Below, one piece after another: positions 34,126 to 46,495 of a stretch of DNA of 64,000 nucleotides (position 1 is the stretch's first letter; the number at the start of each line of letters is the position of its first letter). This DNA is from Lunularia cruciata (Eukaryota; Streptophyta; Marchantiopsida; Lunulariales; Lunulariaceae), in contig OX419757.1 in NCBI GenBank assembly GCA_948567375.1, forward strand, positions 41,168,001 through 41,232,000. The letters run 5' to 3'. The notes under the pieces are model-generated. The model did not search any database. It saw nothing but the letters and a program-made list of their open reading frames with translations, and was not told where the DNA came from. The translations under genes and the position numbers were made by a program.

Positions 34126-36071
34126 CAGCTGCTTTACCTACACTTATGAGTTTCCCAAGCTCTCATTCTTTTTGAGAAAGAAGACATGAACTTGTTTAGG
34201 ACTTACAATTACAACAATTGGTGACGTCTAATGCCAATGAAAGGTTTTTACACCAATATTACCACTATTCCAGTAGTGTTAGTGGCATTCACGTGTAAGG
34301 TCAAGCTATGAACCTGAATTGTTTGACCTGAATTGTGAGCCTTGGCTTGGAAGAGCAATGTAAGATGCACTTGATAGGCATCACCACTCAAACACCTGTG
34401 AGCTTGGTGCCCATCAAGACGATTCAGGCACATGCTCGGGGTGATGGACCAAGTGGGCAGGGTATTCTTGGGACACAACCTGTGGTTACTAGTGAAAGCA
34501 ATCTACTTGGAGTCCATCCAGGTGAGCGTGGTCTACTTGGATCACACCCTTGGTCTCCTTGGGATGTAGCTAGAGGATGTATGGAGCTTGTAGCCAGATC
34601 AAAGGAAGTTTTACTATTTGAGGTTAGGACCTCTAGTGGTAGGGGGTATGATACTACTACTCCCAATGGCTTAGTGTAGTTGCCAATCAGTACATCTTCC
34701 ACTCCAGCATCAATTACAGAGGATACTTGGGAGCCAAATCTTGGACCCAAGCTTACAAGAGGAGAAAGACAAAGAGTTTGGAGATTCTTAAGGAGCTATA
34801 TGAGTTGTTTTGCCTTCAATATGAAGGATTTGGGTGCTCTAAACAGACTTGATATTTAGATTGAGCTTACTAGCGATACACTAGTTTTTTGACGTCCCTA
34901 TCAATGTAGTGATATGAAAAGAGCATTGACTCAAAGCCGAAGTAGAGACCTTTTTGAGGTTGCTTTGGTAGAGATTTCACATGGATAGTATACATCAGCT
35001 ATAGTGATGCAAGCCAAGAAGGATATGCATGGCAACTATACACATAGGCGGATGTGTGGAGATTACCATCTTATCAATCAATAGACTAGGGCTGATTGGT
35101 ATGCCATGCCTACATCAAAGGAGATCTTTGATGCAATTGGGCATGAAAAGGTCTTCAGTACTTTGGATCTTTGAGCAAGATATCATTAGTTGCCAATCAA
35201 AGAGGAGGACAAGTCCAAGACAACATTTTTAGCTATTGATCATCAGGGCAAGGATGTATTATATCAGTGTATGTTCTTACTATTTGGGTTAAAGAATGCT
35301 CCTACCAAGTTCCAAAGGGTCATGAACAAGATCCTAGCAAGATTGGATTTTTCTTGGTGCTATATTGATGACATTTTGATCTCTAGCACTATTGTGGAGG
35401 AGCATGAAGGACAATTTTTGGAGGTGTTTGAGAGGTTGAGATCTCATGGACTCAAATTACATCTTGGGAAGTGTAGATTTTTCCATGAGAAGGTTGATTA
35501 TTTGGGTCACATCATCTACCCTAGAGGACTTGGTGTTCAGCAAACCAAGGTGGAGGTTATTGCATATATTCCATAGCCTATGGATGTGAGCATAATGTGA
35601 GCATTCCTTGGGTTGGCAAACTTCTATTGCCGATATGTTAGAGGATTTAGTCCCATTGCCAAGGCCTTGACAAAGCTGACCAAGCTTACACAAGAGTGGT
35701 GCTGAGGAGATGAGCAAGAAAGAGCTTTTCTAAGAGCTCAAAGAGAGGTTGACATCTGCCCCTATTCTAAAGAGACTGGTCAGAGGATGACCATTTCAAG
35801 TTCACAATTGGAGTAAATTGGAGTTTGGAGCAGTCCCAACATGATGATGAGAGGAAGGATTTTGTGGTGGCCTATGCTAGCCGCTCCAACAATTCAGCAA
35901 AGGCAAAGTATAATTCATATGAAGGAGAGTATAATTCATATGAAGGAGAGGGCTTGGCAGCAATATGAGCAATAGCACATGTTTTATGTTACCTATTTGG
36001 TAACTCCTTTACTCTCATCATTGATCATCAGCCACTAAAGTGGTGGATGGATTCCAACAAGCTTTCAAAGA
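34126..36071 (+). pseudogene. Copy O: methyltransferase C-terminus, reverse transcriptase, start of RNase H
   Basis: 34,126-34,360 matches the methyltransferase target-recognition and motif X region of B (TATGAGTTTCCCAAGC; LNCEPWLGRA). A spacer follows to about 34,750. Reverse transcriptase spans 34,790-35,580, with HFGLKNAPTKFQRVMNK-like and WCYIDDILISS strings showing an intact YIDD box at about 35,362. RNase H begins near 35,800 and is cut at 36,071 by element A, which duplicated AAGA (36,068-36,071 and 55,862-55,865). Stops are frequent. Confidence 0.82.
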
Positions 36072-36734
36072 TGTCGTGCGTATATACATCGCTACACAAC
36101 ATACATCGCTGTCAACATCATACACTATAGAAGCACAACTCACCCATAAGTCATACATAGACTCTAAAGTGCCACAATAATCAGATTGCATAACACTCTC
36201 AACTCAACTCAACTCAGATCAGTACTTGATCTGTCACTCTATAAACTGCCAACAACTGGGTTTTGATTACAGTGAAGCCACATCCACTCAAGCATAGAGA
36301 ATCCAGGTGATGCTTGCCGGCCTTTGTCCACCATAGCCAGGAACTCGAAGGCTCAACATCAAAGAAGTAAGCTCTTTGGAGCTCACTTTGAAACTATACC
36401 CCCTGGACTCGAGCTAGCATTGAAACCCTAACGGTCCCGTTGACGGCACACTCAACGGTGCGAATGGTGCAAAGTGACGGTGGGCTCCACCGTGAAGTCA
36501 GTACCCCGAACACAAAATCTAACCATCGGAAAGTAGTCTCTGAGAAACTGCTAGAATAACTCTAACTACTATCATTGGAACTCCAGTGTCCGAGCATCTA
36601 GATGTAGAACTACAAATGGCGTGACAGCTGTCATGCGTATATACATCGCTACACAACATACATTGCTGTCAACATCATACACTATAGAAGCACAACTCAC
36701 CCATAAGTCATACATAGACTCTAAAGTGCCACAA
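36072..36734 (-). repeat. 3' terminal block B1-A2-B2 of element A
   Basis: In sense order: B1 (36,734-36,629, 106 bp), a 2-base spacer, A2 (36,626-36,178, 449 bp), B2 (36,177-36,072, 106 bp). B1 and B2 differ at two positions, both at CpGs. They share a variant (CACCCATAAG on the + strand) that element B lacks (CACACATAAG). A2 matches the split A1 repeat (45,514-45,820 plus 55,720-55,861). A2 ends GACA and is separated from the start of B1, TGTC, by the bases GC. Confidence 0.92.
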
Positions 36735-36746
36735 TTGCCCCCCTAG
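36735..36746 (-). promoter_or_regulatory. Polypurine tract of element A
   Basis: In sense, CTAGGGGGGCAA ends exactly where repeat B1 begins. Element B has CTAAGGGGGCGA at 46,484-46,495. The position marks B1, not A2, as the first base of plus-strand synthesis. Confidence 0.7.
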
Positions 36747-36902
36747 CTGGCGGTTAGGTCCCTCTAACTCCAGATAGCCATCTACTCTAAGTATATGGTA
36801 TACTCTCTAATGGGCAAAGATCAGGAGGCCGGGTGCTATGGAGCCCCATTGTTAGTTGCTTGTCTGCAATCTATACCATATAAAGAATGAACTAGCTATA
36901 GG

Positions 36903-38057
36903 TCAAGTACATCTAGGACATAACCACTGTCCCTGAGGAACCACCGTGAGGGGAGGAGTCATACATGCCATATGCCATCCTCTCGAATAGCTATCACACA
37001 CTAACATAGTAGTAGCTCCACCAGAAGAGCCACATAACATACACCTCAAGCCTGCATGTACAAGTGCCAAGCTTAGGTCCATAGTACCATCAATGTTTGG
37101 ACGGTGGCATGGCGCACAATTGCGCACATGATCCTTCCAAACAACACCATCATGTCCTTCTAACACAAGGACTCCAGATGGCAAAACCTCGCGCACTCTC
37201 AAGATAGTGCGACCTATAGAAACATCAAGTGTCGTCGGTGCTGTCTGCTATAGATATACATAGTTGCCTGGATGAAATTGACGGATCGAGGGTCTATAAC
37301 CTCCTCCTCGAATGGTAGCATAGCGTAAAGTATCTCTATGTTGAGCAATCGTCAAGTTCTTGAAGGCCATCGGCATCACTCTCTGAAAGATCTCTGCCCA
37401 CTGAGAACATGCACTCATCCATACATCGGGGTCATCCAAGTCCAAAACTACAATAGCATCTCAACAAATGGCTCCAGGTAAATCTGGATCTCATCCATAG
37501 AGTAGAAAGTATGGAGAGAAGGATGCTAAGGAGGCTTGCCGGCTGAACCGATAGCCCATGGCCAACCAAGGTAACTAGAGATCCCAATCTCCCAAGTGGC
37601 CTCTCTGCAAACTATACTTTTGCAATCCTCTCTTCACCGTTTGAACCACTCTCTCTGCTAAGCCATCTGCCTCAGGGTGATCTTGGGATATAGTACGATG
37701 ATCAATCAAAGCCTTGTCACACAAAACCTAAAACTCCCCCAAGAACTCTGTACTGTCAAAACCTCAGTTGGTGCACCAAAATGACTAAGAACTCAATCCA
37801 GGAATGAGTAAGCTGTCCCTTCACTAGACTTGTCAGGAAGTGCCACCAACTCAATCCACTTGGAGAAGTGCTCCACCATCACCAAAACATACCGATGATG
37901 TCTCACAGTCAGCGGGTAAAGGTCCGGCAAAGTCCAAACTCCAACGGTAACCCAATCCCATGATAGGTAATGGGTGTAACTGTGGCGTAGGAGCATTGAA
38001 TGATGCTCTAACTCGGTCACAAACCATACATCTAGCAACAAACTACTGTACCTCGGT
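36903..38057 (-). pseudogene. Element A integrase core and PHD finger
   Basis: Integrase core starts at about 37,960 (sense) with strings VMVEHFSKWIELVALPDKS. A frameshift lies near 37,917 and an 8-bp deletion near 37,758 removes the codons for the second catalytic Asp (TDQG in B). The catalytic Glu is intact: LAERVVQTVKRGL near 37,670. The C-terminal PHD finger (36,903-37,040) has the C4HC3 spacing CMLCGSSGG, CDSYSRGWHMAC, WLCPRC, but its third zinc-binding pair reads CDSY instead of CDSC, losing one ligand. In B the same region is an uninterrupted 354-codon ORF. Confidence 0.85.
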
Positions 38058-39850
38058 CTACATACCACGCCACCAATAATGACTCTGGAGTAAGCTATAT
38101 GTACGCTTTACTCCAAAATGTCCTAGCTCCTCATGAGCATGACGGACCAATTGTGGTCTTTGTGATGGAAGTGGTACTACTTGCACTCTACCATCCTCCC
38201 ATAAATGCAAAAGGTGTGTACCCTCCAATCTGAACCGTCTGGCTCGCTGAAGAACACGGTCTTTCTCCTTGGCCCCAACTGTACCACCCACAACACCAGT
38301 GCAAAGATAGTCCATCACTAAGACATCATCATGAATGTCTCGCTGAACTATACCAATATCTTCACTCTCTGGATCTGTGACCTCAATAACTCCTCCAGTA
38401 TGCGCTGAGAGAGATACCACCAAAGCCTTTGCAAATATACACAGAAAGGCCGATGCATGCCAACCTGGCACCATCTCCTCATCTGTCTCACCATGCCAAC
38501 GTGCTCCGGTCTGATCCTGCTGGCTGGGACATGGGTTTCTACTCAACCCATCTGCATCACGGTTCACCACTCCAGGTTTGTGAACAACCGTGAAATCATA
38601 CTCCTGTAAAATCAGAGCCCATCGTGCAAGCTTCCCTGAAAGCTTGTCGGACTCCATCAACCACTTCAGCGGCTGATGATCAGTGATGAGAGTGAAGGGG
38701 TTACCAAACAGGTAACATCGGAAATGTGCTACTGCCCAAACTGCTGCCAAGAACTCTCCCTCATATGAACTATACTTTGCCTCCGCTGAATTGTTGGAGC
38801 GACTAGCATAGGCCACTACAAACTCCTTCTCCTCATCATCATGCTGGGTGAGCACCGCTCCAAGCCCCAACATACTCCAATCAGTGTGAACCTGAAATGG
38901 TTGTCCCTTGATCGGTCTCCTCAAAATAGGAGCAGATGTCAACCTCTCCTTGAGCTCTACAAAAGCTCTCTCCTGCTCATCTCCCCAACACCACTCCTGT
39001 GTAAGCTTGGTCAGCTTCGTCAAGGCCTTGGCAATGGCACTAAATCCTCTAACATAGCGGCGATAGAAGTTTGCCAACCCAAGGAATGCTTGCACTCTGC
39101 TCACATCCGTAGGCCGAGGAATACGTGCAATAGCCTCCACCTTGGTCTGCTGAACACCAAGTCCTCTGGGGTAGATAGTGTGACCCAAATACTCAACCTG
39201 CTTGTGGAAGAACCTACACTTCCCAAGCTGTAATTTGAGTCCATGAGATCTAAACCTCTTAAACACCTCTAGCAACTGTCTCTCATGCTCCTCCATAGTA
39301 GTGCTATAAACCAAAATGTCATCAATATAGCACCGAGCAAAATCCAATCCAGCTAGGATCCTATCCATGACCCTCTGGAACTCAGCAGGAGCGTTCTTTA
39401 ACCCAAATGGTAAGAACCTCCACTGATATAACACATCCTTGCCGTGAGGATCAATAGCCCAAAATGTTGTCTTGGACTTATCCTCCTCTCTGATCGGCAA
39501 CTGATGATATCCCGCTCGAAGATCCAAAGTACTGAAGACCTTTGCATGCCCAATCGCATCAAAAATCTCCTCCGGTGTAGGCATGGCATACCGATCAGCC
39601 CTGGTCTATCGGTTGATAGGATGGTAATGTCCACACATCCGCCTATCTGTATAGTTGCCATGCATAGCTTTCTTGGTGGCATCATTGTCGCTAATACATA
39701 CTCTCCATGTGAAATCTCCACCAAACCAGCCTCAAAAAGGTCACTACTCCGGCTCTGAATCAATGTCCTCTCCATCTCACTATATCGATAAGGACGTCAA
39801 AAAACTGGTGTGTCGCTAGTCAGCTCAATCCGTATGCCAAGTCCCTTCAG
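38058..39850 (-). pseudogene. Element A reverse transcriptase, RNase H and integrase zinc finger
   Basis: A 508-codon open stretch (38,058-39,584) holds most of RT from MPTPEEIFDAIGHAKVFST, the fingers and palm, the YIDD catalytic box (about 39,320-39,331), RNase H (HTDWSMLGLGAVL, then LITDHQPLKWLM, about 38,660-38,910) and the integrase HHCC zinc region (HAHEELGHFG, about 38,105-38,140). Upstream, RT continues to about 39,850 but with a TAG for Gln near 39,607. Downstream, another CAG to TAG change ends the frame at 38,058. This is the longest intact pol segment in the window. Confidence 0.9.
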
Positions 39851-40319
39851 AGCACCCAAATCCTTCATACTGAAGGCAAAACAACTCGTGTGACTCCTCA
39901 AGAACCTCCAAACCCTCTGTCTTTCCTCTCCAGTAAGCTTGGGTCCAAGATCTGGCTCCCATGTATCCTCTGTAATTGTAGTAGGAGTGGAAGATGTACT
40001 GGCTGACTGCTACACTGGGCCCTTGGGAGCAATAGTATCATGCTCCCGACCACTAGAGGTCCCAACCTCTGTATAAAAAACTCCCTCCAGTCTGGCTGCA
40101 AGCTCCACATGTCTTCAGGCTGCATCCCATGTGGACCAAGGGTGTAATCCAAGTAGCCCACGCTCACCTAGATGGACTCCAAGTAGACCACTCTCCTTAG
40201 TAGCTACTGGATGTGTCCCAAGAATACCATGTCCACTCGGTCCATCGCCCCCAGCATGTGCCTGAATCGTCTCAATAGGCACAGGGCTCACAAGTGTCCG
40301 AGTGGTGATGCCTATCAAG

Positions 40320-41315
40320 CGCATCCTACGCTGCTCTGCCAAGCCAAGGCTCACAATCCAGGTCAAACAGTTCAGGTCCATAGCCTGACCTAACACCTGA
40401 CGCTTGGATGCCTCTTACACTACTGGAATAGCGGTAATACCGGTGCAAAAACCCATCGCCCGCTCTCTCTCATCAGCGTTGGGCTCCACCAACTGCTGTA
40501 ACTGTGAGTCCCAAACAAGTCCAGGTCCTCCCTTTGAAAAAGCATGAGAGCTTGGGAAACTCATGAGTGTGGGAAATGTGGCTCTAGGCTGTCCAACTAG
40601 GTTCACCACTGCCATAGGTGACCTATCAGCCACTACCATTGTCTAAGACTGACGCCCAACATCCAAGATATCATCAACAAGAATGTGGTCAAGTCGTTGA
40701 ATCCCATCATAAGCGCTCTGTAGAACCTCTCTGGGTAAGAGGTTTGTCCACCAAAGACGAAGACAATGAGCCCGTGATCCCACTTTGGCTGCATCTAACA
40801 ATACAGCAGGTCCCATCCAAGAATGGACCTAATGTGTACTCACCACCACTCTGGTGCGAGAATCACCCAACAAAGGAACGTTCTCCAAAAGGTAAGTTGG
40901 AGAAACAGACTGATGAACTTGGAGATGTCATAATATCCGTAACATCTCCCAAAACACACCAGAACGAGGATCCTGAAGACCCAAACCGCGGCCCACACGT
41001 GTATGTCCCTGACATGGCCATCCAGAAATCACCAAGTGAATAGGCCCATGTCTCTCTAGGTCATGCGCCCCCAGTAAGGAAATGTCTCCTGGTAAGGCCT
41101 TCTGGTAACCTTTGACTGCTGACATCGGTAATAACTCCGGATACCGATAGGCTAGGTGTGCTACATGATGTAGAGAGACTCGCCTAGCAGTCTCATCTCT
41201 CTCTACATACAAGTACCTCTGTACTCGGATACCCGCTTGTAACACTGCAGCTAGTCCGGTGCTGATCCCACCAAACAACTCCAATAGGCATATCCCCTCT
41301 ACTGGATACTGCCAA
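40320..41315 (-). pseudogene. Element A DNMT3-like C5 cytosine methyltransferase
   Basis: Transfers methyl from S-adenosylmethionine to C5 of cytosine. Sense order: motif I LLELFGGISTGLA (about 41,245-41,285), motif II YVERDE (about 41,190-41,206), motif IV GWPCQG with the catalytic Cys (about 41,000-41,018), motif VI LLENVP (about 40,870-40,888), an RxR-type motif VIII with WWTNL (about 40,730-40,780), and motifs IX-X near the C terminus (about 40,340-40,480). Motif I here is intact, unlike in B. Three stops break it: CGA to TGA near 40,928 and two CAG to TAG further on. The DNMT3 likeness is judged from the LELFGGIxTGL and AHRxRxWWxNL strings. Confidence 0.85.
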
Positions 41316-41624
41316 GCAATGAGTGTGGTATCTAGAGGTGTCAAAACAATTGCCTCTGGAGGCTCATCCTCACACTCATCTCCTAATGCTACGAAGGCTC
41401 CACTCCAAGCCTGCTGCACCAACTGATCTGCATGCTGCTGCAATACCTCCTCTGAACTCCACAATGGAACATCCAAGGTGGATGGAACAATCCTACTCGT
41501 ACTACAAAGCCGTGTGATCTCCTCTGGTACTGGAGTATCCTCTGCATGGCCGTTCCCCTCCAACAAGTCACTAGGCCAAGTAACTGCACCACTGAAAGCT
41601 AAAACTGATGCTGCCATGGTCCCG

Positions 41625-43500
41625 GACTGTAGTGAGCCAAGACTGCCACTACTAAAGCGTACTGGTAGGCGACATACCCGTCCCTCACCAGACTGCTAAC
41701 CAGGTCTATAAGAGGCTGTCTCCTCCCAATAGTCAATGTTGAAACCCATGGGGTATAACACTGCTCTCCTAACTAGCACATCATATGACTTAGCTATCGT
41801 CGCAATAGCCTGAGCTCTCACCACCGAGCTATCAGTCAGATGATCAGGTTGAACCTGGACAACAAGCTCTCCACATGTGATGTACTGTGTTGAACCACCA
41901 CGAGAGATGTCTAGATCTGAAATGGACACCTCTCCACATCGGTCTTCCGTAACTCTAGATCGACAACTGCAGCCTTCCCCAACATAAGGGGCTGCGCACC
42001 AGAGTCTAACAAGACTCTTTGTGGTGTATAGACCTTCCTTGAAGGTCCCACCAAACAGAAAATCCCCCTCTGGTTATCCAATAGGACAACACCAGGTGTA
42101 AACCGCGCTCTCTCAAAGGCCAGTCTAGCTGGCAACTCCTCCAGTCTAGCCGCTGCTGCCTGCCATAAACCACTGGTCGTTGAACGGATCCCATGCTCCT
42201 CAACCAAGTCAGCTCCACTACCAACCACCTCTGCTCTAGTAGTAGGAACTGCACCATCCCTACTCTCACACAACGTGGTAGCCAACCGGAATACTGGGGC
42301 TGGGTCAACTCCCAATGGAAACATATCATTGGCTGAAAACAAAGGATGCCGCATAATCAGCTGAGTCGTCCCCAACATCATGCTAGACTCAATTTGTGTA
42401 GTAGTAGGTGGCTGACTAGCAGGTAGTCCATCATGCACTCCCTCACCACCTACCACACCTGCATTGGGACGTCCAGGAACCATGGATGTCGTCTGTAATG
42501 CCTCAGATAGCGTGAAAGACTGGGGAAGTTTGACCTGTCTCCCAACCTCTCCTCTCTGTTGGTCCAACTCCACTGATGCTCCTCTAGGCTCTGGAGCACG
42601 TACTGCACTCCTAGTCACTGCTGTAGATGCATCCACCTATGTTGCTCCGCACATGAAGTCCAAAGCATCTCTATCACCAGCATATGAGGTGGAAGCCTCA
42701 GCACCCAAATTTGATCTCCTCTGAGCAATAGCCATACTAGCCAATCTCTGCTCCAACTGCTCAATCCGAGTAACCATAGCTGTGTCAGAAGTAAGGGTAG
42801 CAACTGCACCCCTACTAGGTGTAGATCCTCTACCACCACCTCTACCACCTCGTCCTCCATGAACTGGAGCTCCTCTACTACCTGCCATAACAGCCCTACC
42901 ACTCCGTAACTCCGGGTGTAGGTCAAAACACCGGTCACTAATGTGACCAAATCTGTGGCAATGCTCACATTGCCTCTATGTTGGCTGTGATGCACCAGAG
43001 GTATCAGGTTTGTTGCCCTGAGTACACTCTCTCCTATGGTGAGGTCCACCACAAGTCCAACAAGCAACACCACCACTCACTAGCTGCTGCTGACTCAAAA
43101 ATGAGGGTAAGGGTCTAACTCCACTAGGCCCTCCACTCGCTCCATAGGAACTGGGCTGTCCACCCTATCCTCAAAAACCAACTGGGCGTGGTGCACTCTG
43201 CTGCACTCTAGAAGAAGTCACAGCCGTGGATGAGGTCTCCCTACCAAATCCAGATGTCACCACTCTCTCCTCCACCATATTCAGCTCAATACGCTCAGCC
43301 AAACCAAAGACTACTGCCAAAGTGGGCGAAGTAGCCTGCAACAACATAGCATCACGAACTCTACGTCGTAACTCCCTGTCTAGTATCCCATACCAAAACA
43401 GGACTGCCTAAGCCTTAGTAACTCCTTGAGTGAAACTGATCAGCCGCCTCATGCAAGTGTATGCCTCGCGTAGGCTCTCTCCAGCCTTCCGCTGGAACTC
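41625..43500 (-). pseudogene. Element A Gag C-terminus, zinc knuckles and protease
   Basis: Two CCHC knuckles lie near 42,940-43,065. A 241-codon open piece (41,911-42,636) runs from VDASTAVTRSAVRAPEP through the protease active site VLLDSGAQPLMLG (near 41,995-42,010). The second protease loop DVLVRRAVLYPMGF is at about 41,750-41,790 in another frame. Directly upstream of this segment is the conserved in-frame TAG (43,501-43,503). Confidence 0.85.
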
Positions 43501-44309
43501 CTACAAGCTCCTCAGCTTGTCAGTCTGCACTTCCTGGTAGTTCTGCCTCAAACATAGAAAGAACTCCACTATGGGGTTAAACCCCGGTACCACACCACCT
43601 CTTGCAGCGGTACCTCCACTTGTAGTAGCACTATCTCTAGCTAGTGCACCTCCACTAGCTCCACCAACACTACTCGAGCTAGAACTCGTGGGTACAGCCG
43701 ATCTACTCCTAGCCACCGAGCCTGAAGTGATAGAGACATAGTGTGGAGACCAATACTGTCTCCATAACTCAATCTCCTCCAAATGAGCTCTCCTGAACTC
43801 ATGGTAGTCATCCATTGGTGGACCCTCCAAGTGCTAAAACAACCCCTTCCATGCCATGAAGGGTGTGAACAAAGTTGGGTTCCGCATCTGTTGCAGATCA
43901 CACCAACTGTCAAACTCCTGGATGAAGTCATCCAACTCAATGGACCCACTGTACCAAAGTAACGCCTAGGGCCTTTGGAAGCCCTATAAATCTCATCCAT
44001 GTCCCACAACAACGGTGCGGACACACCAAGTGCACTTTCAACTGAATCAGCTCCTGTGTCGAATTCCAACTCAGAGTCAATCTCCTCCCTCACTGGGACC
44101 CGAGATACAGGCTGATACCGAGCACCACTCCGAGTAAACCCACTGCGTACTGCAGGGCTAACTTCTCTGGAATCTCCAAAGAACTCCGTCGTGACAAAGT
44201 AACCACAACAGCTAACCCGAACGACCAAGTCGCAACCGCAAGTCGCAACCGCAAGTACCCCACCAAGTGCCAACACCACCACGTGCCAACACCACCAAGC
44301 ACCACCCAC
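43501..44309 (-). pseudogene. Element A Gag N-terminus
   Basis: Homologous to the 246-codon Gag ORF of B. A one-base deletion near 43,950 splits it into two overlapping frames (43,641-44,309 and 43,501-43,830). Conserved features are SGFTRSGARYQP, the acidic SELEFDTGADSVES, and the Ser/Gly-rich linker before FNPIVEFFLCLRQNY. The frame ends at TAG 43,501-43,503, the position where B and O also have TAG. Confidence 0.85.
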
Positions 44310-45513
44310 TAATGTACTCTAACCGAGATAACTACACTAGGGGAAAGGGCAACCTGTAACCTGTCATCATAACACGCACTCTCACGGTCTACAGGTCATC
44401 ACTTCCTGCCTCACCGAAGAGAAACAAAGGTAGTCTGACTGGTCATCACTCCATCCTCACCACCAAGAGCACACTAGAGCACCAACGCTCAAAAGTCAGG
44501 GCACCTCACACAAATGTGGTGCACAAATAGGAAGCAGAGAATGGAGGGGGTCCAATCACAAGAAATCTAAACGAAAACCCTCCATCTCATAACACAACAC
44601 GGGACTGACTCTGCCACCATTTGGCATTTGACATAAGAGGAGTTCGTATCTAAGTCCTAAGCTACCAGGATCACCAAGAATGGGATCAAACTGCCTCTCC
44701 TAGCCAAAGCTACATGTGTATAGATAACAGTGGCACAGTCACTATGACAACAAGTGAGGGTGGACCAGTTGGCTAGGGCACCAGTCTAGGAACAAGAGAT
44801 CTAGGGGTCAAACCCTGTTGCGCACAATCTAGTAGGAAAGGCAGATTTTGCCAACCAATGACCAAGATCTACTCTAAACTAGCTAGTCTCACGCCAGCAA
44901 GCTGGCCCTTCTAGGCCTTTATAGCCTCTCATAGCCCTATGCCTCAAAACACCGAAATTCAGCCAAATGAGGCCTTTCTTGTTGCTACTTTGAACCTCCT
45001 CCAAAATTGGCAAAACTTCTCCAAATTTATGAAACTCCTCCAAACTAGCGAAACTCCTCCAAATCTGGCCAAACAGCAAAAACTCCTCCAATTCTGCCCA
45101 AAATCTGACGTAAACCCTAAAGATGGTTGTCCACCAAATCCCCCGCTAACTTTCCACTCGAGCCAAATTGACAAAACGGGTTTTTCCAAATCACAATTTC
45201 ATGAGAAGAGCTTCCCAACTCCACCTTCAATTTGACTTTCTGAGCCCAACCCGCAGCAAATTGGTCCTGCTTTCACCTCCTAAGCTCAAAATCACAACAT
45301 TGCTCAAAATTTGCTCCTTCTTTGCTCGAAATCTAGCCATCGCTTCCGCACACCGTCCACCTAACTGCCAAATCTGCATCAACTGAACGAGGTTCTGCAC
45401 ACTAGTGAAATATTGAACTTGAATCAAGCTACCAACGATCCACCGAGCTTGGAGATACCACCAACACTCAAAGTTCTTGCACCCGATTTCCCCCTAACTT
45501 CACTTCTCTGATG
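44310..45513 (-). other. 5' leader of element A, non-coding
   Basis: 1.2 kb between Gag and A1 with no ORF of note. The first bases after A1 in sense (CATCAGAGAAG) are where a primer-binding site is expected; only ATCAGAG resembles the initiator Met site TGGTATCAGAGC. Near 44,997-45,095 there is a run of imperfect short repeats (AAACTCCTCCAAA on the + strand). Confidence 0.55.
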
Positions 45514-45820
45514 TAATCAGATTGCATAACACTCTCAACTCAACTCAACTCAGATCAGTACTTGATCTATCACTCTATAAACTGCCAACAACTGGGCACT
45601 GATTACAGTCAAGCCACACCCACTCAAGCATAGAGAATCCAGGTGACGCTCGCCGGCCTCTGTCCACCATAGCCAAGAACTCGAAGGCTCAACATCAGAG
45701 AAGTGAGCTCTCTGGAGCTCACTTCGAAACTATACCTCCTGGACTCGAGCTAGCACTGAAACCCTAACGGTCCCGCTGACGGCACACTCAATGGTGTGAA
45801 CGGTGCAGAGTGACGGTGGG
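45514..45820 (-). repeat. A1 repeat of element A, leader-side piece
   Basis: 307 bp of the 449-bp A1; the remaining 142 bp are at 55,720-55,861. It stops at TGGG (45,817-45,820), the target duplicated by element B. Confidence 0.9.
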
Positions 45821-46483
45821 TGTCGTGCGTATACACATCGCTACACAACATACATCGATGTCAACATCATACACTATAGAAGCACAACTCACACATAAGT
45901 CATACATAGACTCTAAAGTGCCACAATAATCAGAGTGCTTAACACTTTCAACTCAACTCAACTCAGATCCGTACTTGATCTGTCACTCTATAAACTGCCA
46001 ACAACTGGGCACTGATTACAGTCAAGCCACACCCACTCAAGCATAGAGAATTCAGGTGACGCTCGCCGGCCTCTGTCCACCATAGCCAGGAACTCGAAGG
46101 CTCAACATCAGAGAAGTGAGCTCTCTGGAGCTCACCTTCGAAACTATACCCCTGGACCCGAGCTGGCCCTGAAACCCTAACGGTCCTGCTGACGGCACAC
46201 TCGACGGTGCAAATGGTGCAAAGTGACGGTGGGCCCCACCGTGAAGTCAGTACCCCGAACACCAAATCAGACTGTTGGAAAGTAGTCCCTGAGAAACTGC
46301 TAGAATAACTCTAACTACCATCACTGGAACTCCAATGTCCGAGCATCTAAACGCGGAACTACAAATGGCGTGACAGTTGTCGTGCGTATACACATCGCTA
46401 CACAACATACATCGTTGTCAACATCATACACTATAGAAGCACAACTCACACATAAGTCATACATAGACTCTAAAGTGCCACAA
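45821..46483 (-). repeat. 3' terminal block B1-A2-B2 of element B
   Basis: In sense order: B1 (46,483-46,378, 106 bp), 2-base spacer, A2 (46,375-45,927, 449 bp), B2 (45,926-45,821, 106 bp). B1 and B2 differ at one position. A2 and A1 (55,267-55,715) differ at about 16 of 449 positions by eye. Element lengths and spacing are identical to those in A. Confidence 0.93.
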
Positions 46484-46495
46484 TCGCCCCCTTAG
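46484..46495 (-). promoter_or_regulatory. Polypurine tract of element B
   Basis: In sense CTAAGGGGGCGA, immediately 5' of B1, as in element A. Confidence 0.7.

Noticed and set aside
36072-36626. Calling 36,072-36,626 an ordinary 555-bp LTR
   Set aside because: The 5' copies stop after 449 bp and the extra 106 bp also occurs upstream of the 449-bp repeat at the 3' end, so the standard two-LTR description fails.
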